A stretch of DNA of 64,000 nt from Varibaculum massiliense (GTDB taxonomy: Bacteria > Actinomycetota > Actinomycetes > Actinomycetales > Actinomycetaceae), in the NCBI RefSeq assembly GCF_900106855.1, contig NZ_FNWI01000004.1, forward strand, positions 310,001 through 374,000. The letters run 5' to 3'. Below are positions 53,317 through 62,990 of the stretch, one piece after another. A model generated the notes under the pieces. It was not told the DNA's origin and did no database searches. It saw nothing but the letters and a program-made list of their open reading frames with translations. The position numbers were made by a program, and so were the translations under genes. How positions within the stretch are numbered: the stretch's first letter is position 1; each line of letters begins with the position of its first letter.

Positions 53317-54924
53317 CTAGAATTTTTTTGCCGGTTTTTCCTTATCTCCGCTTTTGGCAAGGGCGCGGGCAAAAGCGGCGGCGTCCCCTTTCTCCAGGGC
53401 GCGCATTTCTGCTTCACTGGCGCAACGCGCCGGATCCCCCAGGTTGAAGCGTAAAAGTTTTTCGCCCCCTAAGTCTAGGAGCAGCGATTCCCACGATCCT
53501 TTCTTGACCTGGGGAAGTTTAGCTACCGCCATGCCTCGCACCCAGGCTCGCCCTCCGCGCGGAGGCTGCGAGACTGCTTGCGATACTTCTGCCTCGGTAA
53601 ACAGTTGCTCGACCATTCCGGCTGCGCACAGACTTTCAAAAATCCCCGGCTCTAATGCAGCCCACTGCAAATCCAGGGCTTGCAGTTTCGGATGATCCCA
53701 TTGGCATCCGAGGCGCTGACGCATTCGCTCTAATAGTTGGAATTTTCCTACCCACTCTACTTTGCGAGCCGCCTGCGCGCGGTCAGTCGCTAAGGAATCG
53801 AGGATTTGCTGCCAGTCGGCAAGCAAAGTGGCACTGGCTTCCTCTGCTCCCCCACGTTTTTCTAACGCCCCCTCGATAGCGAGCAGGATTTCCTTTTGAA
53901 TCTCCAGGGCAGTAAGCGCTCCCGAGGCAGTTTCCAGGCGATGGGTCAGGGATAGGTCATGGGAAACTGCCCAGGTTTCCTCTACCGGATCAGAAGTGAT
54001 TCGCAGGTCTTCCAGGGCTTTCAGCTCCGAGGGATTCGCATTTTCCAGGAACCACAAGTAAGCAGCGGTACTACCTAACCGCAGGTAGGTGGAGTATTGG
54101 AAACGGTTGGCGTCTCCCCCGATAATATGCAGCCGCCGCCACTTGCGGGCATTGGCGTGCGGTTCATCGCGGGTATTAACTATAGGTCGGTTAAAGGTAG
54201 TTTCTAGCCCAATATCATTTTCTACATAGTCGGCGCGTTGAGAAATCTGGAAACCAGCCTTTTGGGAGCGCTGCCCGATACCTACCCGCCCGGCTCCGCA
54301 GATAAGCGGACGAGTAACCAGGAAGGGAATCAGGTTTTGGGCTAAGTCAAAAAAGTCTAGGTCGCGGCGCAAAAGATAGTTTTCGTGGCTGCCGTAGGCG
54401 GCGCCTTTACCGTCTACATTGTTCTTAAAAAGCCGAATGTCATTACCGTTTTGGGCAGCTAGTTGCATTGCGCGGCGAGCAATCAAGTCTCCGGCCGCGT
54501 CATAGAGCGCCCCCTGCTTGGGATCCAAAGTTTCCGGGGAAGAGTATTCCGGGTGGGCATGATCCACATAAAGGCGTGCGCCGTTAGTCAGTACGCAGGC
54601 GCTCGGCTTGGGCAGCGCAGCTTCTTGGGCGCTGGGGCGGGCAACCGCGCGCACTCCGGGACCTGCAGGTGCCAGTTGCTCGGGATTATTGGTTAGCTGC
54701 GAGGGGTCAGCCTCGCGGGGGCTGAGGGAAAATCCTCGCATATCCTGCAGGGGATTTTCGCCCTCATAATCCCAAGTAACTGCCTCCCAGGGGCGCGATT
54801 GATCCCGGTAGGCAGCCACTACCTGAGTAGAGAGGGCAACCGGATTGGCATAGATATTTCCCGGCTGGATAATCCCGAACTCAGTTTCGGTTCCTAAGGG
54901 ACGATTAATAGCGTTTTCGGTCAT
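53317..54924 (-). CDS. dop: Depupylase/Pup deamidase
   Basis: A 535-residue homologue of PafA that removes Pup from substrates (and deamidates Pup-Gln where present). It begins with the GTETEFGIIQPG motif and has NGARLYVDHAHPEYSSPE, LFKNNVDGKGAAYGSHENYL and NTRDEPHANARKWRRLHIIGGD. The Dop-specific extra loop region around 50-80 is present. Because Pup here ends in Glu, the likely role is only depupylation. Confidence 0.94.
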   Translation of the reverse strand: MTENAINRPLGTETEFGIIQPGNIYANPVALSTQVVAAYRDQSRPWEAVTWDYEGENPLQDMRGFSLSPREADPSQLTNNPEQLAPAGPGVRAVARPSAQEAALPKPSACVLTNGARLYVDHAHPEYSSPETLDPKQGALYDAAGDLIARRAMQLAAQNGNDIRLFKNNVDGKGAAYGSHENYLLRRDLDFFDLAQNLIPFLVTRPLICGAGRVGIGQRSQKAGFQISQRADYVENDIGLETTFNRPIVNTRDEPHANARKWRRLHIIGGDANRFQYSTYLRLGSTAAYLWFLENANPSELKALEDLRITSDPVEETWAVSHDLSLTHRLETASGALTALEIQKEILLAIEGALEKRGGAEEASATLLADWQQILDSLATDRAQAARKVEWVGKFQLLERMRQRLGCQWDHPKLQALDLQWAALEPGIFESLCAAGMVEQLFTEAEVSQAVSQPPRGGRAWVRGMAVAKLPQVKKGSWESLLLDLGGEKLLRFNLGDPARCASEAEMRALEKGDAAAFARALAKSGDKEKPAKKF

Positions 54925-54932
54925 GGTTTCTC

Positions 54933-56474
54933 CTATTGCAGGCTACGCACGTCCACTATCCGCGTGCCTCTCACTCCCAGAGTTCGCGCCCATTCACCGG
55001 GATCAGTGGAAGCTCCCAGAGCCGCGGTTTCTCGGATTTCTTCTGCGGCGGCACTTTCCACGTGACTAAAACTTAAACCATTAACTTTGCCCTGATTTTG
55101 CAGCGAATCTTTAATCGCGGTTTTCTTTGCCCGCTCCACAATGGAAGCAATCATCGCACCGGAAAGCAGCGAATGCGCATACACTATTTCCCGTTTACCG
55201 TTCTCATAAGCAACTTCATAAATCTGGGTGCGCGGGGATTCCTCCGCAAGCAAAGCCACCAGTTTTTCCCGCAGTTTTTCCCGCCCAGCTGCGGGCGAAG
55301 TTTCCTCCTCGATTTCTACTGGCACGTTATTTCCCAGGTGAATATCAAAAATTTGCCCAGCCTGCTCCAAATTAGGTCGCTCAATGCGGACCCGTACATC
55401 CAGGCGCCCCGGTCGCAGCACTGCGGGATCAATCATGTCTTCGCGGTTAGATGCCCCAATCACGATTACATTAGAAAGCGCCTCTACCCCATCAATCTCG
55501 GAGAGCAACTGGGGAACAATCATAGTTTCCACATCGGAAGAAATCCCTGAGCCTCGGGTACGGAACAGTGCCTCCATCTCGTCAAAGAAAATCACTACCG
55601 GATGCTCGTTGCTAGCGAGTTGGCGCGCCCGCGAAAAAATCGCGCGGATTTGCCGCTCGGTTTCCCCTACGAACTTAGAGAGCAGTTCCGGGCCTTTTAT
55701 TGACAAGAAATAGGAGGATTTTCCCTGGGCGTTTGCCCCTAAGGAAGTGGCTACTGCCTTGGCTATCAGGGTTTTTCCGCAGCCGGGCGGGCCATAAAGC
55801 AAGATTCCTTTCGGGGCGCTCAGCCCGTAGCGCCGATAAAGTTCGGGGTGTATAAACGGCAGCTCTACGGCGTCTCGGATAGTTTCAATCTGCTTTTCCA
55901 ATCCTCCAATCTGTTTATAGGAAACATTGGGGATTTGGGGAGCGAGCAGCTGCTCGACCTCTCCTCTTTGGACTTTTTGCACTGCAATCCCGCTGCGTGC
56001 TTCCAGCAACAGCGAGTCCCCTACCTGCACTTTTCCAACCAGGGGAGCCGCTAACGGAACGATCTCCGTATCGGTATTTGCCAGCCGCACCAGGACGCGC
56101 CCCTTAGACATCACCTCTCCTACCTGCGCCAAGGTGCCGGTATGGGGATAGGAAAGGATTTTAGAAACCACCATTTCCTCATTAACTAAAACTTCTATCC
56201 CGACCTGTAAATGTTCTGCTTTCACGTCCGGGTGTACTCGCAAGACCATCGGTTTCCCGTTCAAAAACAGGCGCACCTGACCGGCGTTAACTGGATTTTC
56301 GGCAATCACTGCCACCGTGGCGGGGGGTTTACCTAGATCAGCAAGCTGTTGGTGGATCGCCACTACCTGTTCGCGAGCTGCCCCCAGAGCTGCTGATAGC
56401 CGCTTATTTTTCCCCTTTAAGGAAATAACTTCGCTTTTCAGCGCCTGCAACTGCTCTTCATTAGCATCCGGCAT
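54933..56474 (-). CDS. arc: Proteasome-like AAA ATPase ARC (Mpa family)
   Basis: A 513-residue hexameric unfoldase that recognises Pup. An N-terminal coiled coil (about 1-45, binds Pup) is followed by tandem OB domains (about 50-185) and an AAA domain with Walker A GPPGCGKT (about 230), Walker B IFFDEMEALFRTRGSG and second-region RPGRLDVRV. The C-terminus ends RIVDVRSLQ and lacks the QYL/HbYX tail used to open the 20S proteasome, consistent with the missing prcAB. Confidence 0.93.
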   Translation of the reverse strand: MPDANEEQLQALKSEVISLKGKNKRLSAALGAAREQVVAIHQQLADLGKPPATVAVIAENPVNAGQVRLFLNGKPMVLRVHPDVKAEHLQVGIEVLVNEEMVVSKILSYPHTGTLAQVGEVMSKGRVLVRLANTDTEIVPLAAPLVGKVQVGDSLLLEARSGIAVQKVQRGEVEQLLAPQIPNVSYKQIGGLEKQIETIRDAVELPFIHPELYRRYGLSAPKGILLYGPPGCGKTLIAKAVATSLGANAQGKSSYFLSIKGPELLSKFVGETERQIRAIFSRARQLASNEHPVVIFFDEMEALFRTRGSGISSDVETMIVPQLLSEIDGVEALSNVIVIGASNREDMIDPAVLRPGRLDVRVRIERPNLEQAGQIFDIHLGNNVPVEIEEETSPAAGREKLREKLVALLAEESPRTQIYEVAYENGKREIVYAHSLLSGAMIASIVERAKKTAIKDSLQNQGKVNGLSFSHVESAAAEEIRETAALGASTDPGEWARTLGVRGTRIVDVRSLQ

Positions 56475-56553
56475 GAGTTTCCTTTCCCTAAAGCTCTTTC
56501 AGCCTATTAGTTTTGCCCGCTAGCTGCCGCAAGTGTCCAAGGTGGCAAACATT

Positions 56554-57660
56554 TTAGGAGGGCGCACCCAAGCTAGTGTCGGGCTCAGGCGGGGGTGAAC
56601 TGACTTCAGATCTATTACCACGTACCCAGTATTCGGCGCGGTTCACTAGGTCGCGGCGCACCCGGCGAGTCTTCCTCTCCGCAGGGTTGCGTTGCCCGAC
56701 TTGTACCTCTTCCCAGTTGTTTTCCGGATTCCATTGCCCCCCGTTGATTTTCGCCGCTTTAGTAGCATTACCGAGTTTTTTCGGTCTTGCGGATTCTGGC
56801 GCCAAAGTGCGGCAAGTAACCAAGAAGCCGGTGTGTCCCACCATCTGATGTTCCGGTCGCAGCGCTAACCCCTCGGTATGCCATTGTCTTTGGATAGTTT
56901 CCTCGCTGGCAGTAAACCCATAACGCCCATCACTTCTAAGCGCCTCTACCAGGGTAGACATCTGAGTAACGGTAGTAACGTAACAGCACAGCACCCCTCC
57001 GGGAACCAGCAGCTTATAGAGGGTATCGAGGTGGCTCCAAGGGTCTAGCAGGTCGATGACAGCGCGATCAAAATAGTGGTTGCCGTAAATATTTTCCAGG
57101 TTGATTTCCCCGAGGGAGCCGCGGCGTAGCTGCCAGGCAGGATGGGGCTGAGCAAACCACAAATCCACGTTCGCCTGGGCGATATCGGCGAAGTCTTCTC
57201 GTTCTTCTAGCGAAACCAACTCCCCGGTTTCCCCGATCATTTCTAATAATGAAATCGTGAGCGCCCCAGAACCCGCTCCACATTCAAAAACGCGAGCACC
57301 AGCGAAGATGTCGGCAGATTGCAGGATTTGAGCCGCATCCTTCGGGTAGATAATGGCGGCACCTCGGGGCATCGAGAGGGTATAGTCCAGGCGGCGCGGG
57401 CGAAAAGCCAAGAATTCTCGCCCTTCCCGGGAACGAATCAGGGTACCTTCTTCTCGCCCTAGCAGCTCCGCCAAAGCGAAAGAAGCTTTCACAGTGTTAA
57501 ACCAACCATTTTGGGTGATAGTGACAGTATGTAAATCCCCGGAGGCACCTTGGAGCTGCACCCGGTCACCTACCCGAAAGGCTCCCCTCCGGCGCCCGAG
57601 GGCACCCCTTCGGCCCGCGTCCGCTTGTGCCTGCGCATTTGCTGGTTCTTTGTGAGTCAT
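56554..57660 (-). CDS. trmI: tRNA (adenine-N1)-methyltransferase TrmI
   Basis: A SAM-dependent enzyme that makes m1A58 in the tRNA T-loop. The N-terminal beta domain (about 25-85) is followed by the Rossmann methyltransferase domain with VFECGAGSGALTISLLEMIG (motif I, about 127). The C-terminal tail (about 290-368) is basic and disordered. The ATG at 57660 (MTHKEPAN) after AGGA is favoured over 57708, whose 16 extra residues lack family support. trmI-arc adjacency is standard in actinobacteria. Confidence 0.92.
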   Translation of the reverse strand: MTHKEPANAQAQADAGRRGALGRRRGAFRVGDRVQLQGASGDLHTVTITQNGWFNTVKASFALAELLGREEGTLIRSREGREFLAFRPRRLDYTLSMPRGAAIIYPKDAAQILQSADIFAGARVFECGAGSGALTISLLEMIGETGELVSLEEREDFADIAQANVDLWFAQPHPAWQLRRGSLGEINLENIYGNHYFDRAVIDLLDPWSHLDTLYKLLVPGGVLCCYVTTVTQMSTLVEALRSDGRYGFTASEETIQRQWHTEGLALRPEHQMVGHTGFLVTCRTLAPESARPKKLGNATKAAKINGGQWNPENNWEEVQVGQRNPAERKTRRVRRDLVNRAEYWVRGNRSEVSSPPPEPDTSLGAPS

Positions 57661-57722
57661 CTTCCTAATTCTAGCGGTTATTAGTTTCTTCAGGCACGGC
57701 GCCCTCACCCTAGAATACTGTT

Positions 57723-58571
57723 ATGAGTTCTTCTAAACGCGCCGCTGCCCTTTCCCCCTCTAGAATCGGTACTTTTCGCAACTGTCCCCTACAGTTCCGT
57801 TTCCAGGTAATCGATAAACTCCCCACTAAAGAATCTCAGGTACGTCAGCGAGGAACCCTGGTGCACGCTGCGCTCGAACACCTTTTTGACCTGCCAGCTC
57901 CAGAGCGTACCTTTGCTGCCGCTAGCGGCAAAATGAAAGAAGCCTGGGACAAAACAGTTAGCGAAAAACCGGATTTACTAGGCGAGCTTTTCGGGGAAGA
58001 CAAAAGCGCAGAAAACCAGTTCTTAGAAACAGCTCGCCAGCTGTTGGCTAACTATTTTGAAATGGAAAACCCTGATCGCCTTTCTCCCGCCCACCGGGAA
58101 AAATATCTGCGGGTCACTAATAAAAATCGGCTGAACCTGCATGGCTATATTGATCGGGTAGATGTTTCTCCCGATGGCTTGGTACGAATCGTGGATTACA
58201 AGACTGGCAAAGCCCCCGCCGAACGCTATATCGGCCCCTACCAGTTCCAGATTCGATTTTATGCCCTGCTGTGGTACCTGACGCATGGGGATCTACCTGC
58301 CCGCCTGCAACTACTATTCCTAAAAGACCGCCAGGTTTACACCTATACTCCAGCTCCCGCCGATATTGATGCCACCAGCGAGGAAATCCTTGCGGTTTGG
58401 GAGCAAATCGCTGCCCAGGCGCGCTCGGGTTACTTCCCCCCGCGCCGCTCTCCCCTATGCAATTGGTGTGACTACCGCGCCTACTGCCCGTTAATGGAGG
58501 GAATCGCCCCCGAGATTTCCAGCGAGGGCGTGGAACAGCTACTTACTGCCCAGGCAGATTTACCGGATTAG
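57723..58571 (+). CDS. RecB-like PD-(D/E)XK nuclease with Fe-S cluster
   Basis: A 282-residue single-domain nuclease of the RecB/Cas4/AddB superfamily. LSPSRIGTFRNCPLQFRF and the active-site block RIVDYKTGKAP are characteristic. Four Cys (C21, C246, C249, C255) frame the domain as in Fe-S-containing AddB-type nucleases. It is transcribed divergently from trmI, the usual arrangement in actinobacteria. The cellular role is not established. Confidence 0.9.
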   Translation: MSSSKRAAALSPSRIGTFRNCPLQFRFQVIDKLPTKESQVRQRGTLVHAALEHLFDLPAPERTFAAASGKMKEAWDKTVSEKPDLLGELFGEDKSAENQFLETARQLLANYFEMENPDRLSPAHREKYLRVTNKNRLNLHGYIDRVDVSPDGLVRIVDYKTGKAPAERYIGPYQFQIRFYALLWYLTHGDLPARLQLLFLKDRQVYTYTPAPADIDATSEEILAVWEQIAAQARSGYFPPRRSPLCNWCDYRAYCPLMEGIAPEISSEGVEQLLTAQADLPD

Positions 58572-58580
58572 ACCAACGCT

Positions 58581-59222
58581 TTAAGCCAAAAGTTCTTTTA
58601 CGTCCTTCAGGCTCATCTGGGCTACCGAGCTAAAACGCGGCGCCGGGATGTCGGGAATTTCCCTTTCTCCTACTAAGGCTAATCGCGCTCCCGCGTCTTT
58701 ACCGGCTGCCAGTCCCGGAGCTGAATCTTCTACCACCAGGCAATTTTCTATCGGAACTTCTAACCTACGCGCCGCCAGACGGTAGGGATCGCCGAAAGGT
58801 TTTTGCCGCATATTGGGCTCCGAACCGGTAACCATCACCTCTAATGAGCCTTTCGGGGCGGTGACACAAACCCGGTTCACCAAACTTTCATAGGAGGCAG
58901 AAACTATGGCAGTGGGGATGTTTGCTGCAGCCAGTTCCGCCAATAGTTCACGCGCCCCCGCTATCCAGGGAACTCCTAGACGAATATAAAAGCCACGCAT
59001 CTTTGAAATCATCATCTCGACGACCTCATCGGGCGTTAACGGCAGATTTTTCCGCTCAATCATTATGGAGGCGCTCTTAACTAGGGAGTTTCCGGTTAAA
59101 GCCTGCCCGTCCTCGTAGCTCCAATCCTGACCAAAATCGGCGGCTATTTCCTCTTCTGCCCGTTGCCAGAGTGGCTCGGAATCAATCAGGGTTCCGTCCA
59201 TATCAAAAAGAACTGCCCCCAT
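58581..59222 (-). CDS. HAD-superfamily phosphatase (PGM-like)
   Basis: A 213-residue HAD hydrolase. Motif I is FDMDGTLIDSEPLWQ (D8, D10), motif II is IVSASYES, the motif III lysine lies in MRQKPFGDPY and motif IV is VVEDSAPGLAAG. The helical cap between motifs I and II is the beta-phosphoglucomutase type. The substrate cannot be told. AGGAGG close to the ATG. Confidence 0.88.
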   Translation of the reverse strand: MGAVLFDMDGTLIDSEPLWQRAEEEIAADFGQDWSYEDGQALTGNSLVKSASIMIERKNLPLTPDEVVEMMISKMRGFYIRLGVPWIAGARELLAELAAANIPTAIVSASYESLVNRVCVTAPKGSLEVMVTGSEPNMRQKPFGDPYRLAARRLEVPIENCLVVEDSAPGLAAGKDAGARLALVGEREIPDIPAPRFSSVAQMSLKDVKELLA

Positions 59223-59236
59223 AATCCTCCTTTATT

Positions 59237-60076
59237 TTAAGCGAAAGCCGACAGAGCCCCCGCAGCCAGCGCGATTCCTACCGCAGATCCTAGTAGCAGC
59301 CGGTAGATAACGAAGGGCGCGAAAGTTTTAGTTTCCAACAGGCGCATAAACCACACGATTACCGCGTAACCTACGGCAAAAGCCACCACTGTCGCTAAAA
59401 TCGTTGCCCCCCAACCTACGGGATTATGTCCTACCGATTTAGCGGCCTGGTAAAAGCCGGAAGCGAACACTGCCGGCATCGCCAACAGGAAAGAGTAACG
59501 GGCAGCAGCTACCCGGGTAAATCCCATTAGCCTTCCGGCGGTGATAGTTCCTCCCGAACGGGAAACCCCCGGAACTACCGCTAACGCCTGCGCCAAGCCA
59601 AAGAGGATGGCTTGGACCCAGGAGAGGTGATCCAGGGTTTTTTCTTTCTTTCCCCAGCGGTCGGCTGCCCCTAAGAACAGGGCGAAAACAATCAGCATGG
59701 CTACCGTGATCCACATATTGCGGAACTCTTTTTCAATCCAATCTTGACCTAGCAGACCCAAAATCCCGATCGGCAGGGAGCCGACAATAATCATCCATCC
59801 CATCCGGACATCGGGATCGCTTTGATTAACTCCGCTGCGCGCGGGGGCAAAAGCTTGAAACCATTTGCCCACGATGCGGCTGATATCTTTCCAAAAGTAG
59901 ATAAGGACGGCAGTTTCTGTCCCAATCTGGGTAATCGCAGTGAAAGCCGCACCGGGATCTTCACCAAAAAGCGAACCTAGAATCCGTAGGTGGGCAGAGG
60001 AAGAAATCGGCAGAAACTCGGTCAGTCCCTGCACTAGACCCATAATGATGGCTTCAAAAGTATTCACGACCACCAA
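59237..60076 (-). CDS. uppP: Undecaprenyl-diphosphatase
   Basis: A 279-residue membrane phosphatase that recycles the peptidoglycan lipid carrier and confers bacitracin tolerance. Signatures are [20 protein letters not shown] (about 14) and the [10 protein letters not shown] motif (about 168). About eight helices. The TTG at 60076 and the GTG at 60067 are both possible starts (alternatives differ by three residues). Confidence 0.95.
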   Translation of the reverse strand: MVVVNTFEAIIMGLVQGLTEFLPISSSAHLRILGSLFGEDPGAAFTAITQIGTETAVLIYFWKDISRIVGKWFQAFAPARSGVNQSDPDVRMGWMIIVGSLPIGILGLLGQDWIEKEFRNMWITVAMLIVFALFLGAADRWGKKEKTLDHLSWVQAILFGLAQALAVVPGVSRSGGTITAGRLMGFTRVAAARYSFLLAMPAVFASGFYQAAKSVGHNPVGWGATILATVVAFAVGYAVIVWFMRLLETKTFAPFVIYRLLLGSAVGIALAAGALSAFA

Positions 60077-60223
60077 GCCTATCGCCTAAGTAGCTGAACC
60101 TCGCCACCTGCCTAGGTGTTTTCCCTCACCCCTTAAAGTGGCAATCCAGATTCTACTTGTTAACGGGGTAAGTTTGCGCCGATTAGTACCGCAACCTAGC
60201 TTTAAGATTTTGATTACTGGCGG

Positions 60224-60247
60224 TTTTTTTCTCTCTCTCCCCCCCCC
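60224..60247. repeat. T7-(CT)4-C9 low-complexity tract
   Basis: Seven T, then CTCTCTCT, then nine consecutive C, located 75 bp before the aldo/keto reductase start, in the divergent promoter region with uppP. Such tracts are prone to slipped-strand length change. The rest of this gap (60077-60322) holds no other clear feature. Confidence 0.7.
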
Positions 60248-60322
60248 GCAACTTTCCACCTATTTGCTTTTCTTACGCCGTGCCTGAAAACTTCTGACTG
60301 CCTTGCCCGTTAGCCTGGAAAT

Positions 60323-61258
60323 ATGGAACATAGAAGATTAGGGCGCACCGGACTTTTAGTTTCTTGCCTCGGGCTCGGCACTCTCACCTGGGGGCGAGAT
60401 ACCGACTTGGAACAGGCAAGCGAACAGTTAAGGATGTTCCTAGATGCCGGAGGAAATCTGCTTGATACTGCCTCCACCTACGGGGAGGGGGAAGCTGAAA
60501 AGCTAATCGGCACCCTGCTAGATGGCGATTTTTCCCGTGAGGACCTAGTGATTTGTTCCAAAGCGGGGGTGCGCGCCGGAGATCCCCCCTCAGTTGATGC
60601 TTCCCGGGCAAATCTTTTGCGCGGCCTGGATGAAACTTTGGAGCGGCTAGGAACCGCCTATATTGATCTTTGGTATGTCCACCACTATGACCCCTTTGTG
60701 CGGGTAGAGGAAACTTTAACCGCTCTAGAAATGGCGCTGCGATCGGGGCGAGCCCGCTACGTGGGGGTATCGAATTATCCGGCATGGGCAATGGCGGAAC
60801 TGGCGGTAATGTTGGGGCAAGATCACTACGAGGTAGCAGCGGTACAAGGTGAATACTCGCTACTTAACCGCCAGGTGGAGGAAGAGATACTAGCCGCCAG
60901 CGAACACTTTGACTCCAGTTTTATTGCCTGGTCCCCCCTGGGGCGCGGGGTTTTAACTGGCAAGTATCAAACCAATGTTCCCCCGGATTCCCGGGCTGCT
61001 TCCCAGCATTTGCAAGGGTTCGTTGCTCCCTATCTTTCTTCCGATTACCAGCCGATTATCGAGGCGGTATTGGCAGGAGCAGAAGGCTTAGAATGGGAGC
61101 CCTTAAAACTGGCGTTAGCCTGGGTGAAGGATGCTCCCGGAGTTACCAGCGCTCTTACCGGGGCGCGCACCGCCCAGCAATTTGCGGCAGTCCTAAAAGC
61201 CGCAGATGCTCATGTCCCCCATCAGATTCGGGTGGCCTTAGATGAGGTAAGCGCTTAG
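60323..61258 (+). CDS. Aldo/keto reductase
   Basis: A 311-residue NADPH-dependent oxidoreductase with a TIM barrel. Catalytic Asp/Tyr are in LLDTASTYGEGEAEKLIG, the catalytic Lys in VICSKAGV, and the His in WYVHHYDP. The late cofactor segment SALTGARTAQQF is present. Best fit is the AKR11/12-like general stress or sugar-aldehyde group; the substrate is not predictable. Confidence 0.92.
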   Translation: MEHRRLGRTGLLVSCLGLGTLTWGRDTDLEQASEQLRMFLDAGGNLLDTASTYGEGEAEKLIGTLLDGDFSREDLVICSKAGVRAGDPPSVDASRANLLRGLDETLERLGTAYIDLWYVHHYDPFVRVEETLTALEMALRSGRARYVGVSNYPAWAMAELAVMLGQDHYEVAAVQGEYSLLNRQVEEEILAASEHFDSSFIAWSPLGRGVLTGKYQTNVPPDSRAASQHLQGFVAPYLSSDYQPIIEAVLAGAEGLEWEPLKLALAWVKDAPGVTSALTGARTAQQFAAVLKAADAHVPHQIRVALDEVSA

Positions 61259-61264
61259 GCGAGA

Positions 61265-61678
61265 CTAGTCCTCTTCTTCTTCGTCGTCGTCCTCGTCGAA
61301 ATCATATTCTTCGCCGTAGAGGACTTCTTCAGCTTCATCTAGCTCTTCGTCTGCTTCGTCGTCCTCGTCGAAGTCATAGTCTTCATCTTCATCCAAGTCA
61401 TCGTCATAGTCGGCGGATTCTTCTGCGTCTAAGACCTGGTCAACATGGTCAAAAAGCGTTTCGGAGTCGATATCGTCGTCATCGAAAATATCTAGCGGAA
61501 GGTCGCATCCTAACTGGGAATATAACGCTTCATCATAAGCAGAGAATGCGGATTCTAACTTTTCGCTCGCCAGAGCGACCTGGGGATCTTCGGGATCTTC
61601 TGCGGCGCGCGCGACCTCCAAGTGAGCTTGCAGCGCCCCCACGAAATTATCGAAGGTCACTTGTAAACGATCAGCCAC
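61265..61678 (-). CDS. Highly acidic hypothetical protein
   Basis: A 137-residue protein. The N-terminal half (about 1-70) is helical (FDNFVGALQAHLEVARAAED, FSAYDEALYSQLG). The C-terminal half is almost entirely Asp/Glu with scattered Tyr/Phe and is probably disordered. Similar acidic-tail proteins occur in many actinobacteria and are sometimes loosely labelled primosomal proteins. It may be a nucleic-acid mimic or chaperone; there is no direct evidence. GTG start. Confidence 0.7.
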   Translation of the reverse strand: MADRLQVTFDNFVGALQAHLEVARAAEDPEDPQVALASEKLESAFSAYDEALYSQLGCDLPLDIFDDDDIDSETLFDHVDQVLDAEESADYDDDLDEDEDYDFDEDDEADEELDEAEEVLYGEEYDFDEDDDEEEED

Positions 61679-61716
61679 GATACACTACCCCCTGGGCCGT
61701 TGAGCAACCTGGATAC

Positions 61717-62811
61717 TTAGGGCAGGTGAAGCTGACCGCGAATCATGGTCACCATCAGGTCGGTGCCCTTGATTTCAGCGGTTTCTTCCGGTCCGACAAT
61801 CCGCGTCGTACCGTCGGGGTCAACTAGCTGCGAGGCACCGCCATCGGGACCTAACGGCAAAATGACCCACTCCTTGCCCGGAGCATAGGTTGTCGAAGGA
61901 ACCCGCCCGGATAGTTGATCGCGGATATTCGCAATCACTACGCGGGCATGGGCGCGGGCAGCATCTGCTCGCTTGGATTCTGGTACATCGGTAATGTCAC
62001 CAACCGCGTAAATATTTTCCATGTCTTTCACGCGTAGGTGTTCGTCTACCATAACCGTACCGTTGGCATGCATCACTTGGGAATATGATCCGTGCAGGTA
62101 TCCGGAAGAAGTTTGCGCCCCGTAGCATAGGAACCACATATCGGCTTCGATAGGTGCGCCTGCTAGGGTTTCCACCCGGAAGGTAGAGAGCATCCCGACA
62201 TCCGTAGGAGGCATATAGGCCAAGGGGGCGCCCAATACCAGTTCGATACCGCGTTCTTCTAGCTGTTTGGTGATGTTTTCGCGCAAGGAATCCAAGTATC
62301 CGGGAGTGCCCAGAATATAGGGTTCCTTGTCCACCATGATGATTTTCAAATCGGGGTAAGTGGAGGTAAGTTCACCGGCAAATTCCACGCCCACGGTGCC
62401 GGCCCCAACCAGCATCACACGTTTAGCCCGTGCCAAGTTATCGCGGGTTTGATCGAGGCGAGCCTTTGCTACCGAAGCCTGGGAAACCATGTGTTTTGCC
62501 GGGAAGGGGTAGGTGGTTCCCGTCGCTAACACCAGGAAATCTGCCTCGATAGGATCGTGTCCGGCAACATAAACCGTACGACCATCTACGCGCATACAAG
62601 TACCATGCACAACTTTGCCACGTTCTAGCAGCCTGCTGTAAGGCATAAACACGGTGTGACCCCACACGGAATCGACCGCTGCCCTCAGCGCCGCAGCGTG
62701 ATGTACGAACTGATCTTTTTGTTCGACCAGCGTAACGTCCGCTACGTCATCCAGGCCACCCGCCACGGTTATGCCTCCATAACCGCCGCCAATGACTACT
62801 ACTTTAGCCAC
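61717..62811 (-). CDS. NDH-2/FSP1-like FAD-dependent oxidoreductase
   Basis: A 364-residue two-dinucleotide-binding flavoprotein. The FAD motif VVVIGGGYGGITVAGGL is at the N-terminus, the NAD(P) motif VMLVGAGTVGVEFAGEL near residue 140 and the FAD ribityl motif IYAVGDITDV near 270. Size and pattern match AIFM2/FSP1-type or short NDH-2 quinone oxidoreductases. The GTG at 62811 with GGGGAGG upstream is preferred; the in-frame start at 62847 lacks one. Confidence 0.85.
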   Translation of the reverse strand: MAKVVVIGGGYGGITVAGGLDDVADVTLVEQKDQFVHHAAALRAAVDSVWGHTVFMPYSRLLERGKVVHGTCMRVDGRTVYVAGHDPIEADFLVLATGTTYPFPAKHMVSQASVAKARLDQTRDNLARAKRVMLVGAGTVGVEFAGELTSTYPDLKIIMVDKEPYILGTPGYLDSLRENITKQLEERGIELVLGAPLAYMPPTDVGMLSTFRVETLAGAPIEADMWFLCYGAQTSSGYLHGSYSQVMHANGTVMVDEHLRVKDMENIYAVGDITDVPESKRADAARAHARVVIANIRDQLSGRVPSTTYAPGKEWVILPLGPDGGASQLVDPDGTTRIVGPEETAEIKGTDLMVTMIRGQLHLP

Positions 62812-62990
62812 GCTACCTCCCCTTTTATCTGCTCTCGGTAATACCAAAACAGATGCGAGCTAAATCAGACCGGAACCTGTCGCTGGCTACCCGAAGGGTA
62901 GCCAACAGAAAGGTTACCAACCTAAAGATCGTTTCTTCGGTTTTTACTCTACCTTACGCTATCAAAAAGAATTACTCTTTCGTAACTATC

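Noticed and set aside
62885-62903. GGCTACCC/GGGTAGCC hairpin with a 3-base loop as a terminator
   Set aside because: Stable stem but no T run on either strand. Kept only as an unexplained hairpin between two - strand genes.
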